Part shown: piece by piece, positions 47,331-60,115 of the stretch | Numbering within the stretch: the stretch's first letter is position 1 | Layout of the letters: each line of letters starts with the position of its first letter | Assembly: GCF_003473485.1 (NCBI RefSeq) | Contig: NC_053042.1 | Location: forward strand, 54,523,762 to 54,587,761 | Length of the DNA: 64,000 nucleotides | Direction: 5' to 3' | Source of the DNA: Medicago truncatula | Lineage: Eukaryota > Streptophyta > Magnoliopsida > Fabales > Fabaceae | Program-made: the position numbers and the translations under genes | The notes under the pieces: generated by a model | What the model was told of the DNA's origin: nothing | The model's input: the letters and a program-made list of their open reading frames with translations, nothing else | Database searches by the model: none

Positions 47331-50165
47331 ATACAGAGACCAAAACATTTGACACTTTTTTTTTTCCTCTCCCCTTCTCTCTCTCTCACTGCGACCAACA
47401 TCTCCAGCGAAACAGAAAGAAGCCATTGCAACTTCTTCTTCCTACGATCGATGTGTTAACTGTTGGGTTCATTGATTTCCAATATCATCAAGAACGCACG
47501 CTACATGGTATCACTCAAATTTCATTTTTTTTTTAATTTTGTTTGTAGGGTATTTGAGGGCATAATTATGATTTATTGATAGTTTAGGAAAAATTTGATT
47601 TCAAGTTTGATTTTATATATCCACTGATCTTGATTTGTATATTTTGGGTTAAAGGTCTTGATTTTGTGCCAATGTATGTATGTTTGATTGTAATTTATAT
47701 TTTCAAGTCGGAGACTTTCATCACAATGGTTATTACTTCTTTTCCATGGTAGGTTGAATTCATAACACTACTGTGTGTTGAATTCATCTCAATTTTTTGT
47801 TTCTTTTTGCTTTTGCACCACCAAGCTGTTTGATTGTTTACTTATATGAACTTTGTCCCATAACTTTGTTTTTCAAGCAATGTTTTAAAAAAACCATTTG
47901 GAATTTGCACTACTTATATCATAGTCCAATATGTTGAATCATCCTTATTGGTTTTTAAGTGACAAGTTTTGATTTTTGGTTAAAATAGAATAAGTGACTC
48001 TGAATTTGCACTACTTGCAATCTTCTATCATTCAAACTACATCTCTGAATCGAACTTGCTCCATTTAAAATGGACACAAAATTAGAATCGAATCTTAACG
48101 CAATTTTTTCTACTGTTAACATGTATCTTGAATCGCGTGTGGTTAACGCTATTAATGGTGATAGATCAAAAGGTTCTGTTCCATCTGATGCACAGATTGT
48201 TGCTGAATCTTCATTTCGTTCGATTTCATGGAGGTTTAGGACAAGGATTTTGAAGGCTTTGTGTAAGAAAATTGATGTTGGGATTTCGTCGAATTCAACT
48301 ACTGGTGAATTGATTGGTGGAAATAGAGAATGCCAGGTCTGAACATGAATTGAATTGAATCGTTTACAGGTTTAGCCATATCATCTACTTCCAAAAACAG
48401 AACCGATTCGATTCCAACTGAACATACATCTCTGTTCCCAGACGAAGTCCTCAAGAACATGCCTCATATTCAAGAAGGTATGTGGCTTTGTTAATTAATT
48501 TTTCCATCTTTAAACTTTATTGAAATTATGTTTCAATAGGAAGAATGGGGGCCTGCACATTATTTTGTTTGGTTTCTTTTGCAAGACTTGGTATATGCAG
48601 TGGGTTGTTTATGTTAACAGCACGCTTGAACGCCGTTTGTTTTATATTCCGTCGTTTAAGATTTATCGCGGTGTTGCTGGTTTTAATGATTATGGTCCTC
48701 CTGGTTGTGCCGTTAAATCTAACGTCCTCTCCTTTTGGCGTCAGGTGAATTGAGTTTCTATGCGACTAGAGGCTGGGGATTGCACTTCAGAATTTTATCG
48801 GAATGGTTTTGAAGGTCTGTGTAGTTTTGTGATGCAATCACATAAGGACTCTTCTATTTAAACTTTTTCTTTCCAGATTTTGTCTCTGATATTGACTTGG
48901 TAAGCAAATATCAAAATCATTTCTTCATGAATTTTATTTAGGTTAGTTTAAGATGTCAGCTGAATTTGATTGATATATCAAATATTATGAAAAATTAATT
49001 GGAATCGATCCTTGCTTGATTTTGTTGTTTTTGCAAGTTTGATTGGAATCCATGTACATTATACAAAACAACAAAGATTCCCATTATGATTGCAGCTTCC
49101 ATATTCTTGTTCTTAGTTGTAAAAGAATGGATAGGTTTGTGGTTAGATCTCTATTGCTTTGTTTTAAATTTCCAGCTTCAAAATTTCCATGCATTAATTA
49201 AACTCTTTCATTCCTTCATCTTTCAGGTATAAAATCATCTCACAAGAGCTTTACAAAAGTTTCGATGTTTATCATAATAGAATAATTTATACACCTCTCA
49301 TTGTAAATTATTTATGTCATCTAACAATATAATTTATATGATATGATGCATATGTATTAAGAATGGTTTTGGAGACCGAACTGGAACTTTACTCATGGGC
49401 ATGTATTTTATAATGCTACTATAGTCTTCTTCCAAAATATATGCTTATGGAATGTTTTTCTTCATTTTCATATCCAAATGTGTGCTTATCTATTCAGAGC
49501 TGGTTCAAGGTAGTTTTCTGCATAATTTGGAGCGAGATCGAGGTGATTTTCTGCATAATTTAGAGCTGATTTTCGGCATGTGGACTAATGTAGTGTATCA
49601 GCACTGCTTTGGTACTGCAGCTGGTACATAGTGGCGTTTTTTCCTCCCTGTGTTCTGATTTGTCTATTTGTGTTCCAACTGCAACATATTAGTTTTAATT
49701 TCTTCTCTTTGCCTTGGTCTTCATGTGTTTTGGTCAATTTACAAAAAAAAAATTATTGTGTCAATTATATAATGTTAGTATATGACTCTAATTTACGGCG
49801 GTTCAATTTGTGTCTAAGAATGATGCTGAAGAAAATGAAGCTGACAATCCAGATGCAAACTTATTGACTATGTCTAATGAAAATGCACTTGAGGTGGCTA
49901 AAATAGCAGATGATTTGGATCAGACATTTATATGTGCGCTAAAATTGTGATATTTATACGAGTTCCTGGTCCTTTGCAGAACCCTATAATCGAGAGTGCG
50001 GATTCAACCAAGTCTGACAACAGGCAGGGTGATAATAACCAAACCGTCATTGAGACTACACCGTGTAGCAAATTAAGTGGCAAGCGGACCGTTGACATTG
50101 TAGGCCCTAAAAGCTTGGAACTGAATTGGGGGATAACTCAACCTACAAAACACGGAAAGTGAAAT
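47331..50165 (+). pseudogene. Degenerate chimeric locus with gene fragments
   Basis: Gene-like but incoherent. A CT-rich leader-like stretch (about 47365-47510) is followed by a 90-codon frame at 48070-48342 (MDTKLESNLNAIFSTVNMYL...) of unknown family. Next comes a short segment ending SLFPDEVLKNMPHIQEG before a GTATGT donor-like site, then a glycyl-tRNA synthetase fragment. Finally there is an acidic segment (NDAEENEADNPDANLLTMSN, about 49816-49875) and a 76-codon frame (49932-50162) ending WGITQPTKHGK. Frames do not join into one protein. It could be a transposon-assembled chimera or a decayed unknown gene with an unrelated insertion. Confidence 0.45.
48617..48750 (+). pseudogene. Glycyl-tRNA synthetase fragment
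   Basis: Translation in the frame of 48520 gives NSTLERRLFYIPSFKIYRGV followed by AGFNDYGPPGCAVKSNVLSF and WRQ. This matches the N-terminal catalytic region of eukaryotic class II GlyRS (YDYGPPG motif; here Y is replaced by N). It ends at a CAG/GTGAAT that looks like a retained exon-intron border, so the copy came from genomic DNA rather than mRNA. No other GlyRS exon is nearby. Confidence 0.85.
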
Positions 50166-50316
50166 GCACTAAGGTTGAGAAGGATTAGTTTGAAAAGCTA
50201 TGTGTCTGCTGTTTTCTTATTTTCGTTGTTGCCGCTTTGGTTCAATTGTATTCGTATTGTGTGTGATGTTATGTCACTTATCAGTCAGTTATTTTATTTT
50301 TTTGGTTTGCTCTTGG

Positions 50317-50460
50317 TAGAGTTGTCAAAACGGGTCGGCCCTAACGGGCTTCAGGCTTTATCGGGCTTTGCCAAAAAACCCGGTTGAAAAACGGGCTTCA
50401 AATATACTATCCGAGCCCGGCCCTACACGGGTCGCGGGTTTAACGGGCCAGCCTGTATTA

Positions 50461-50504
<44 letters not shown>

Positions 50505-50977
50505 TTAAAAAAATACTATAAAATACTCCTATAAAAATATTTTTTTATAAATAATATTTTTAATATGTTTAAATAATGCCTAGAACAAAAATAAATTGTA
50601 AACATTTTCGTACAAACGTCGTAAACTAAAACGGCGAGGAAAACAATTTTAAAGAAATTAGATACGTTATGGTTATAGATATTTATATATTCGATCTTTG
50701 AAATTATAAATAACGAAATGAGTAAATATAATTTTATATTACATGTATATTTGTGTTAATTCATTGAATTTTCACTTTTATTTATTACTTTGATAATCAA
50801 CTAGGTAAAGAATTATTTGAAAAATATATATAATTTATTGGATTTTTTTTGTTATGCGGGCTACTCTCGGCCCGTTCGGACTAGCCCTAACGGGTAGCGG
50901 ATTTTTTAGGGCCGAACTAAAAATCTCTATTAAAATTTGGGCTCAATATTTAAGGCTTAAGCCCTATAATTACTCTA
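50317..50977. mobile_element. hAT-type MITE with perfect 8-bp TSD
   Basis: Starts TAGAGTTGTCAAAACGGGTC and ends ATAATTACTCTA, with GCTCTTGG duplicated exactly (50309-50316, 50978-50985). Sub-terminal GGCCC/CGGGC motifs are inverted between the two ends, as in non-autonomous hAT elements. The centre holds an (AT)n run (about 50467-50498). No coding capacity; 661 bp. Confidence 0.92.
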
Positions 50978-50985
50978 GCTCTTGG

Positions 50986-52030
50986 TGATGTACTAAGATG
51001 TTTTGTTGTTCCCAGTTTACTGAATTCAAACTTCTACAAAGTATTAATGAATTAGTTTTTGTCAATTAATCATATTTAATATTGGCTACTCTGATTATTT
51101 GAATTGTTGTAGTTGGTGTGTTTTCTGTTAAACAAAGTCAGGAGTAATAATAGTGTGAGAGAAACTAATTCATGTGAATAATTGTGATCGACGGTTTCAT
51201 GTATCTAGCTATTTTGGTCCTCTGAGTGTTGTAAACAGATTTCACCTTTGTAATATTTATATATTGGCTAAACTAATTTTCACTTGCTTGCTTTTATTCT
51301 ATTGCCAGTTCATACAACTATTTTGCTATATACGGTAGAAAAAAACTGTTAGTTTCAAATATTCATCGATGTATTGGCACGTGTATTGCAACTATTACAC
51401 GATTCGAATCTCATGATTAATATATTTGAAAGTTGCGTGTTTATTTTGCAATGACTATTGATAAAAGTTAAGGGCAGTCGTTTAAGCAAGTTGTCATATA
51501 TCTCTTGCAACCCGTCTTTTCTCATGGTCAATTATATGGGGCGATCTCAAGAGTGACATCGCGAAATGTTCTTAAAAATTTTGTTGACAGATGAAAATGG
51601 CGATTGCATCAATACTAAATCAAATGTTATAAAGAGATTTTTAAAAATGTGTAATCATACATTATTTAAGTAATGAGACACTTTTCTTTCGTCAAATATA
51701 TTAGACTCATAAGCGATGAATTATATTGCAGTACAATATTTTAAAAATATTTATGACCCGTGCAGCATTATGGAAAATCTATTCACTTAAAATCTTAGAT
51801 CCAGCAGGGTCAATACACATTTAAAAAAACACAATCCTTTTTATAAAAAATAAAAATAAACATTTGTAATCAAATTATGGCAAAAATGTGCTTTAAATCA
51901 TTTACTTACTACTACTACTAATTATATAACTCAATTGATAGAGGAAAATAAATTGAAATCTAGAGAAAGACAAAGACAAACAAAAAAGTATATTGGATCG
52001 AAGTTGATACCAGAAAAGAGGTTTTTGGAA
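50986..52030. other. Intergenic and promoter of THUMP gene
   Basis: AT-rich DNA without coding signal. The 5' leader of the THUMP gene probably lies in the last ~100 bp. Confidence 0.5.
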
Positions 52031-55000
52031 ATGGACGGCGCAGGCGAAGAAGAAATGAAGCCATGGGAGCAGCATTCGAGCGTAATCAGACTTCCTCGGT
52101 TTGACTACAATGCTCCGTCTTCTCTTCTCACTCATTCTCATTCCGCCTTTCTTATCACTTGTACAATCAGTGAGTCAATAATATCTTCTCTTCTCTTCTC
52201 TTCCTTTATTCTTCAAATTCAATCGCTTATTATGTTAATTGACCTAGCTAATTAACTTTTCAGAGCGTGAGAAAAGTGCTACTAAAGAAGCTATTAACCT
52301 CCTTCATAACTTCCTACTTAATGATGATGTCTCTTCCAAGAGAAGGAGGTTAGATAACAAAGATGGAGGAGGAGGAGAAGTGACAACTGATCTTTCCTTG
52401 GTTAAACTCATAAGGAATGGTTTGGTACTTTTTATCTTTCCTCAAGACACCTTCCATGACACTGTTCCTATTGTCTCTAATATCATTCAGGCTTTGGAAT
52501 CTCGGAAGATTACTTTGCCTCTGTAAGGATATCATCTCATGCTCCTACTTCTTTTATTATTTTGTTTAATATTGTTTAGTATGCCAATCATGCTACCCTA
52601 GTAATTAAGAAATGGCGATTATCAATCTATGCAGCACTAACATAGACATTAGGCACAAACACCGTACACTATACTAACACAGACACCAGGATTTGTTTTA
52701 AAATATACAAGTCATTGAGTATAACCACATGTCTCGGTGTCATGTGTCATGCACCCAAGCACGCCTTCAATCTGAAGCGTTGGTGCTACATAGGCAACTG
52801 TTAAAAAGAATAGCTAAGCCAAGTCAATATGTTCGTACAAGAGGGAATTGATTAATCTTAAGTGCCGTACCGTTATGTCAACTGATTTGCTTCTTGTCGT
52901 TCTTCCATTCCCTTTTGCTCCAACATTTTGGCTTTGCTTCACTTTTTGTTAAGGAAACTCTCCCAATAACTATTTCCTTCTTTTAAGTTTTCTACTTTTT
53001 CTTTATACATTAAGAAATAAAGGACAATTGGCAAAAAGAAAAAGAAAAGTTGATATATCAAGCTTCAATTCAATCTTCCTATACAACTTTCTTGCTTTAA
53101 GGATTTCTTGTTGTGAGTTTTAACTTCTGGCATTCTTGAAACTTTGCGTAGAATGTTTCTGTTTTTCCTGCATTCTTTGATTGTGTGTCCTTTCATTCAT
53201 TTGTACCTGTTGCACTATTGATTTATGAAAAGCAAGTGTTGCCTCTGTATCTAATATAAGCCTCATTTTAGTAAAATAATAAGCCTTTTCCAAATTACTT
53301 AATTAAAAGGGTAATTTAGAAACATCTATACATAAAATGGATGCATTAAATACTCTACTTAGTTTTCTTAATACAAGTGAAAATGACAGAAGGTGCTTAT
53401 AATAAGGGAACGGAGTCGCTTGTATTTTGTATGTGTTAAGTAGTCGCTTGTTTTGTGTATGTTTCATCATAGCACTGCCGGAATACCTTTCACCTTTAGC
53501 CTGTGTAACACCAACCTTTCGGGTTGAACGCGTGTTCGACACATCTCGGTATCCAACGCGACACTGACAATGTGATTATATCCAATTATTTTCGTGTTTT
53601 AAATTATTATTGTTGTCTGTGTCACACCGTGTATATGTCAGTACCTCAAAGCCAGTAGCCCTTAGACAAGCGCCTAGGCTGACTTATAATATTCTTGTAT
53701 TGCTTGTTCCATTCAAGTACCGACAGTGTCATTGTCCAATTTCTACACTTTTTTTTTTTTTCCTTCTTTTTTTTCCCGCCGATAGTGGCAGAGTTAGAAC
53801 ACAAATTTAGAGAGGGTGTGATTTTTATATAAATATTTAGTAAATACTAATTCTGGTTAGATTGGAGTAATAATCTCAACTTAAAGAACACTGCAATATT
53901 TTCACTCATATTGTTAAATGGCGGTCATGGCAGAATGGCACGATGGATTTTTTTACAATAGCCAATTTGTGAAGCGATGTCTGCCATGGAGATGCCATAG
54001 ACTGGTGACGCCATAGAATGCAATGGCATGTTTGCATGGTTTACTTTTGTCCTTCCGCTATATTCCGTTATCTGCCGTCAACAAATACATTTCACTTTGT
54101 TTTTCACACGTGTTCTTCTAAAGTCCGTGTTTCTTTCTGTTTTTTCTACCATAAAGTCCTATCATGATCATTCTTGAGTACCTCACATCAGAGCATACGC
54201 TTTTAGACTGATTGATTTTGACTGATAAAATAATGGTTATGCAAATTCTATTTACGAGTTGTTTTTGTTGGGTGGATATGTCATATATGTAGGTTTGCGG
54301 ACATATACTACAAATTCCCCCTTTCTTTTTGGGTACTAATAATGTATAACTTTCTACTGCAGTTGGTGCCACCGCATTTTGCCGATCCAAGCTACCTGTA
54401 GTTTGAACGAAAAAGAACTGCAAGAAGTAGTATCAATGCTTGTTAAAAAATTTGTGGATGCTAACCAGGATCAACTGGGACGACCTTTAAAGGTTCAACT
54501 CAGTACCTTTTTTTAGTTGCAAATGAGTCATTTCTTTCATAAGCTAAAGAAAGTATCTTGGACTCTTTGGTATTTCTCATCACTCAAGATAGAGGAGTAC
54601 ACTATCCCCATCGCCAAAGAAGAGCTTACACTTTTATTCAAATTTCAATATTAATGAAGCTGATATCAGATTGCCCAATTAGTACTTAGGGTTTCACAAC
54701 ATCTTAGTAGTTTCAACGTTCAAAATATATGATGTCCAGTGAAGTCAGAACTGAGATTTTGTTTTGTGCATTATTTGGAACTTACTCAACTTTTTCTTGA
54801 AAATATTTCGTTTTGAAATTAAATGATTTAGAGATTATGATATATATATTTCTTAGACAAATGTTGTTCCAAATAAGTTTCAGATGATAATTGATTTATA
54901 CATGATATGTTCCTGATATCAGAGTTGAATACTATAGTACGTTGGAAAGTATTGTATTTCTTAGACAAATGCAGTTCCAAATAAGCTTCTGATGATAATT

Positions 55001-55515
55001 AATTTATACATAATTTGTTTCTGATATCAGAGTTGTATATTACAGTATGTAGAAAATATTGTATGTCTGATGTGTGTGTGCATTGACTCTGTAGTTTGCT
55101 GTCGGGTTTAACCGAAGAGGAATAGAAGAGACAAAATCTGCAAAAGAAAATTTAAATGGTTCTAATAGTTTGCTGGACCGCAATAAATGCTTTCAAATAG
55201 TGGGTACCGCTGTCAATAGTGTTGTGAAAGATTCAGTAGTGGATCTAAGGTCTCCAGAGGTAGAAAAATTGCTGTATTTCCTTAAACAAATTATAACTTA
55301 TGGTATTCATACACATTTATGCATGCTTTGATTAAATTTAAATAATTGTTTTGCAGCTATCTGTTTTTGTTGAGGTTCTGCCCCTTTCTGGAGTACCTAA
55401 TGGGTCCATAGTGGTTGCTGTTTCTGTTCTTCCCAGCAACCTTGTTAGCACTAAGCCTCGACTCTCTGTTAAGGCCCTTAATTCTAATACTAAGGAAGGG
55501 TCCGTGGCTCAATGA
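52031..55515 (+). CDS. THUMP-domain tRNA acetylation adaptor (Tan1/THUMPD1-like)
   Basis: Five exons: 52031-52169, 52264-52522, 54363-54492, 55095-55259 and 55357-55515; 283 aa in frame. Yeast Tan1 and human THUMPD1 bind tRNA and let the Kre33/NAT10 acetyltransferase form ac4C12 in tRNA-Ser/Leu; the same role is inferred here. Visible marks: RLPRFDYNAPSSLL near the N-terminus, KSATKEAINLLHNFL, then the THUMP domain (about residues 135-265) with WCHRILPIQATCSL, FAVGFNRRGIEETKS, DRNKCFQIVG, VVKDSVVDLRSPELSVFVEV and LVSTKPRLSVKALN. The tail is short. Intron 2 (52523-54362) holds repeat relics. Confidence 0.92.
54852..55072. repeat. ~110-bp tandem duplication in THUMP intron 3
   Basis: TTTCTTAGACAAATG then TTCCAAATAAG, GATGATAATT, TTTATACAT, CTGATATCAGAGTTG and GAAA(G/A)TATTGTAT appear twice, starting near 54849 and 54957. 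About 85% alike by eye. Confidence 0.9.
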
Positions 55516-56873
55516 GATACTGTTTCACTTCCAACATTTTTTTTATTAGTAGGTACCTTACACACTAAGTACCAACCACTTGCACTGTTTTACTTCAGCA
55601 TGCTTTAGGTGGTAGTGGACGCTGTTGCATTGTCAATGTCAGGTTGTATATCCTTGAAATATCTGGTGGATTTCGTATGACCCTGCAAATGGTAATTTAA
55701 AGAACAACAGTGTAATGTGTCCCTTATAAACCTAATAAAACTCACATGACATGTAGTATTATTCTCACACTTTCTAACAAGTAAAAGCTGTAGCCAATTT
55801 TACTTTACTCCAGCTATTAATGATTCAGCTAACCTGTTATTAATTGTGATTTGCTACCCTTCCTTCATTTTATTTTTTTTTGGTGGTGACTACCCTTCCT
55901 TCATTTTTTTTTTTTGGTGGTGACTACCCTTCCTTCATTTATTTAGGTGTTAGTGGTATGTATATCAGGTTGCTTAAAAGCACGACATATATTTTTAAAG
56001 AATGAGAATAGTATTTGTCATTTTTTTTCCTTCCAACAGGTATCCTTTGGAAAGGGTATTACAGTGTCCATACCTTCGTTATAATCAAACGTTAAGGGTT
56101 CCCGTGAATCTTGAAGGAGCGGTAACGTTTGATAAGTATGCATCTTAAGTCTTGGCAGATTATCTTTAAATTCTTTTAGGAAATGAAGATTCCATTTTCA
56201 TCTTAGATTATCTCGCTTGATAGAAGAAGAAAAAAACGGACTATCTAGAAGCGGGGAAAATTATGAACAATGCAATGCCCCAAGTCTATCATTTCAAAAG
56301 TCTTCAAAACGGGTTCTTCAAACTTTTTAATCACCTTCTCATTGTCTACGAGACCAAACAAAAACTATAAGCCAACAACTAAGCCAAATCAACTCTAGGG
56401 GAAGTGTTAGAGAATAAGAAGTCTCCCATTGATTAAAAAGTAAAAGTTCAATAATTTCAATATAAAAAATTAAAAATCAGATACATAACTACTGGAATAT
56501 AAACATACTCGAATAGTCTACTTTCAAAATATTTAATATAACAAGTCAAAATTGCATATGCTTAGAGTATGCTAATCCGAACCTTAATTTGTTGTATTTC
56601 AGCAAGTGAGTCAAGGAATAAATACCTTTAGCAATCAATCAGATAGATAATAGTTAGTAGTGTCTATTTTTCATGTTAGCCTCTCAGCATCCATTTGGAT
56701 ATTAATCATTTTAGAAAATCTAGATAAAACCATAAAATTAGACGTCTGATTGAAAAGAAAAGGCATGCATGCACCCCAGTGAGTAGCAAAATTGTAAAAC
56801 AAAGAGAATAAAGAAAAAACTACAGTGAAATTATGCCTAAAGTAAAAGATGTTACAGTGAAATAGCATCAAAT
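55516..56873. other. Convergent spacer between THUMP and MYB genes
   Basis: Contains the 3' UTR of the THUMP gene and, at the far end, that of the minus-strand MYB gene. A 38-bp-class triplicate is listed separately. No coding domain recognised. Confidence 0.5.
55853..55947. repeat. Triplicated CTACCCTTCCTTCATTT unit
   Basis: CTACCCTTCCTTCATTT followed by a T-run and GGTGGTGA is present three times in tandem (the third lacks the tail). Each unit is about 38 bp. Slippage at the T-runs is the likely origin. Confidence 0.9.
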
Positions 56874-59800
56874 TCAATTGCCACAAATGGCTAAAGATAG
56901 GTCTAAATTAATCCTTTCATTGACAGTAGATGATATTCTAGAGCAGTCCTTGTAGTTGTAGCTGGGGTTAGGACATGAAATTGCCTCACTGATTTCACTG
57001 GCCGAATAAGAAGCATTACTTGTCTGAGGTGAAGGATTTTGCAATGTTAACGACAATGACAACTCATGTCCTCCTTCTACATGTGCTCTGTCAGTTTTCA
57101 CAACTCCATTAATTGACCATGAAGGGCTCTTTCTGTCATTTACATTACTAGCCTGTACAAGGGACAACACACATGTAAATGTATGTATGTGTCTCCAAAA
57201 CATGTTCACATGAAAAATCCACATTTTTATGAGTATTATCCATAATAAATTGTTTTTGGCAGTAAAAATATTTAAATGTGGTGAGTCAAACACAGTCAAA
57301 TACAAAAAAGATTGTTTACTTGGATGGTATTGTTCGTATAACTTGTACCATAGTACATGCTACTACTAAAAATTGAATGGAAACAGAAAATGCATTGTAA
57401 TTAAAAGAAGTATTGACCGTAGAAATTGCACAAAAGGACAAATGTAAATTTCCAATTCCAAATGAAAAAGTCATATTCCAATAATTAGGCAGGCAATGGA
57501 CCAGGACCAGTGAATGTCAAATAAAAGTTAGAAGTCACAATATGAGCCTTTCTTTCGGTCACAATGCAAACAAACCATGATAAATTTTGGACAATGAAAG
57601 AAAAGAAAAGCACTCTAATTCCTAACCAATATACTCTATATAAAATCTAACCACTTCTTAGGCCCCGATTAAATAAATAAATAAATAAATAAATGTTTGT
57701 ATATTTATGTTGACAACTTTACACTTAAAATTAATTTTAGCGTGTTGATTCTGCGTTTCAAACGTGGTTTTCAAAAAACCAACTCCGTGGAGAATAATGG
57801 AACAAACAAAATTAAAATTATAGTAGTAGCTGCTGCATAATGTAATGTAAACATTATATTTTTCACAACAGTAGAAGCAAGGTACCCCACAGTCTTGACT
57901 TACCAAAAGATGGTTAGCTAAAAAAAACAATATTTTATTGAAAACATTCTAAAAAAGTATATAGTCTTGAATTGAAAAGGAAAAGAGAATGCATTGCACG
58001 GGCATCTGAGAGAGAAACCAACGGTTTGGTATTAACGTGGATCCCAAAATGAAAGGTTTAAATATTGAACAGGCAAAACGTAAGATCTTACTGAACAAAA
58101 GTGAAAGTGTTAGGAAAATATATACTCCTAGTCCTACTGGCTACTACTATACCTATAGCCTAGGTTCTTAAGCAGCTATTGCATTCACAGAGAAATTAAA
58201 CCCAAAACCATTACCACACTCCACCACCTAAAAATTAAGAAAGCTAGCAGCATAGTGTTTCTACTAATAACTTGTTTAAAAAAAAAAAATCTTGGTTTAT
58301 TTCTCCAAGTAGATAGATTCCTCCAATAAGAGATAAAGAAAGTTGGTTTTAATAAAATAAATAAAAAAGTATCTTACTAACTCACCTGAGAGAAATCAGA
58401 TTCTTGGTTAAGAGATTTGAAGGAAGTGAGGTTTATGCCAAAATCTGGTAGCAAAGTTGAATTGGGTGGTTGAATCTGCCTCTGCCATGCATAAAACTGT
58501 TGTTCATCCTTTATTCCTTTCTTGTTCTGCAGCAGCTGCAGATCATGCTGATCACCCATGGTATTGGTATTGGTATTGGTATTGGCATTGGCATTGAGCT
58601 GTACATAGTCATAAAAGCAGTACGGTTTTGTTACCGCATCATCACATATTCTTCTTCTTTCACTGCTGCATTGCAGACTAGTTGTAGAACTTCTCCTCTC
58701 GATTCTAGCTCTGATCAGTATAATCCAAATCAAACCATATGAACTTTTTTCAAAAAATAAGTTAAAGTAATGGTAGCTCTTAAAAGCAAAAGATCAACTA
58801 AAATATACTCCGCCAATAAAGTTTGAAATTATTATTTCTAAGAGTAAAATAAAATAAAGTTACGTTTACCTTTTTGAGAAGTTGTTACTGTGACCAATGA
58901 ATGAAGAATCAGAATCTCTCCTCAAAGAATGCTCAACATTAACATCATTCACTTCATCAACACATCCATCATCATGCTCTTCAAGACATTGGTTTCTATG
59001 TTGGGAGCTTGTCCTACCTGAGAAAACACATTCATTAGAAAATATTGTATATATAAAAGGTAATAATAATGGTACAATGTATTAACAGTGACTTTGTTGT
59101 GCATGTAGCAAACATAATAGTAGTGGTTTTTATCAAATCAAAATGTATATACCATTAGAAGAAATCTACAAGGACATGAGTTTTTTTAGTCTTCCTACAC
59201 TGTTTTGGTATCAACTAAATGCTAATAAATGAGCATTGTAGTCTTAGATTTCCTTGTTATACATAAAGAAAATCCACAAGGGAATTATTTTGGAACTTTA
59301 AATAAATACCAAGAGAAGAAAAAATAATAGACTGAAGAAATGCCTTGCATTCAATGCACAAAGCATGCAAAATTTTCACTCATGACAAGACATGAAAAGA
59401 AAAGAAAAAACACTTGTTTAGTACCTTGTCTTCCTAATTCACCTCTCATGCTTCTATACATCTGGTTATCATAAAGAAGGAAAACAAGTAAGATACAAAA
59501 TTATTTGTGTTTGTACAAAAGAAAAGAAAAATGAAAAAAGAACCTGAAGATGGCTCTTGACATGTGAAATAGTGAGTCCTTTGATATCCATCAACTGAAG
59601 AACAAGTTTAGGAGTAGCCTCTGCCAAAAATACAAAGTAAAAAAAAAAAAAAAAAAATCAGAAAACTTGATAGAAAGAAACACTTGGACAAGAAACAAAT
59701 AAACATGTATAGAGAGAGTGAAGAAAGAAACTTACTATGATGACCTCCAAGGGTTTGAATAGCATGAACAAAGCAACGATGAAGTTCAGGAGTCCATCTC

Positions 59801-59874
59801 AAACGAGGGACTTTTGATCTTATATACTGCCTCACTGCTCCTCCTCCTCCTTCTCTTCCACAACTACTACTCAT
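56874..59874 (-). CDS. GARP/G2-like MYB transcription factor with EAR motifs
   Basis: Six exons on the minus strand: 59874-59736, 59620-59544, 59461-59425, 59017-58870, 58710-58386 and 57152-56874; 334 aa. The MYB-like DNA-binding domain (about residues 24-75) reads VPRLRWTPELHRCFVHAI, ATPKLVLQLMDIKGL and TISHVKSHLQMYRSMR, the SHLQxYR variant typical of G2-like factors. There is no MYB-CC coiled coil. Two EAR-type repression motifs lie in the C-terminus: ELSLSLTL and INLDLSLAI. It resembles the At2g38300/At2g40260 and rice MOF1 group, suggesting a nuclear transcriptional repressor in development. The middle has a polar Asn/Thr/Ala run encoded by a hexanucleotide repeat. Confidence 0.93.
57667..57693. 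repeat. (AAAT)n microsatellite
   Basis: AAAT repeated about six times in intron 5 of the MYB gene. Confidence 0.9.
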
Positions 59875-60096
59875 TTTCTATCTCTTCTTTCAAACAAATA
59901 TTCCAACCCTCTTGGACAAAACAAAGAAAGAGATCTTCACTATCTTCTTCTTTTGTTTCGCTCTTAAATTAAATGTATATATGTGTAATTGTGTTATATT
60001 TATATTTATATTTATATTTATATATAAAGAAGAGGGTAAATTAATTAAGAGTATAGTACTTTTTGCACCCTATGCAAAAAGAGAATCCAGCTGGGA

Positions 60097-60115
60097 GAGA
60101 GAGAGAGAGAGAGAG
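60097..60115. repeat. (GA)n upstream of the MYB gene
   Basis: A GA run about 220 bp upstream of the MYB gene ATG, in its leader or promoter. On the gene's strand it is a CT run, common in plant leaders. A (TTTATA)n stretch lies next to it at 59998-60022. Confidence 0.8.

Noticed and set aside
53925-54080. ATGGCGG/ATGGCAG-rich block in THUMP intron 2
   Set aside because: Probably another hAT relic; ends not definable.
58470-58742. Frame antisense to MYB exon 5 with a GIGIGI run
   Set aside because: Antisense shadow of the hexanucleotide repeat.
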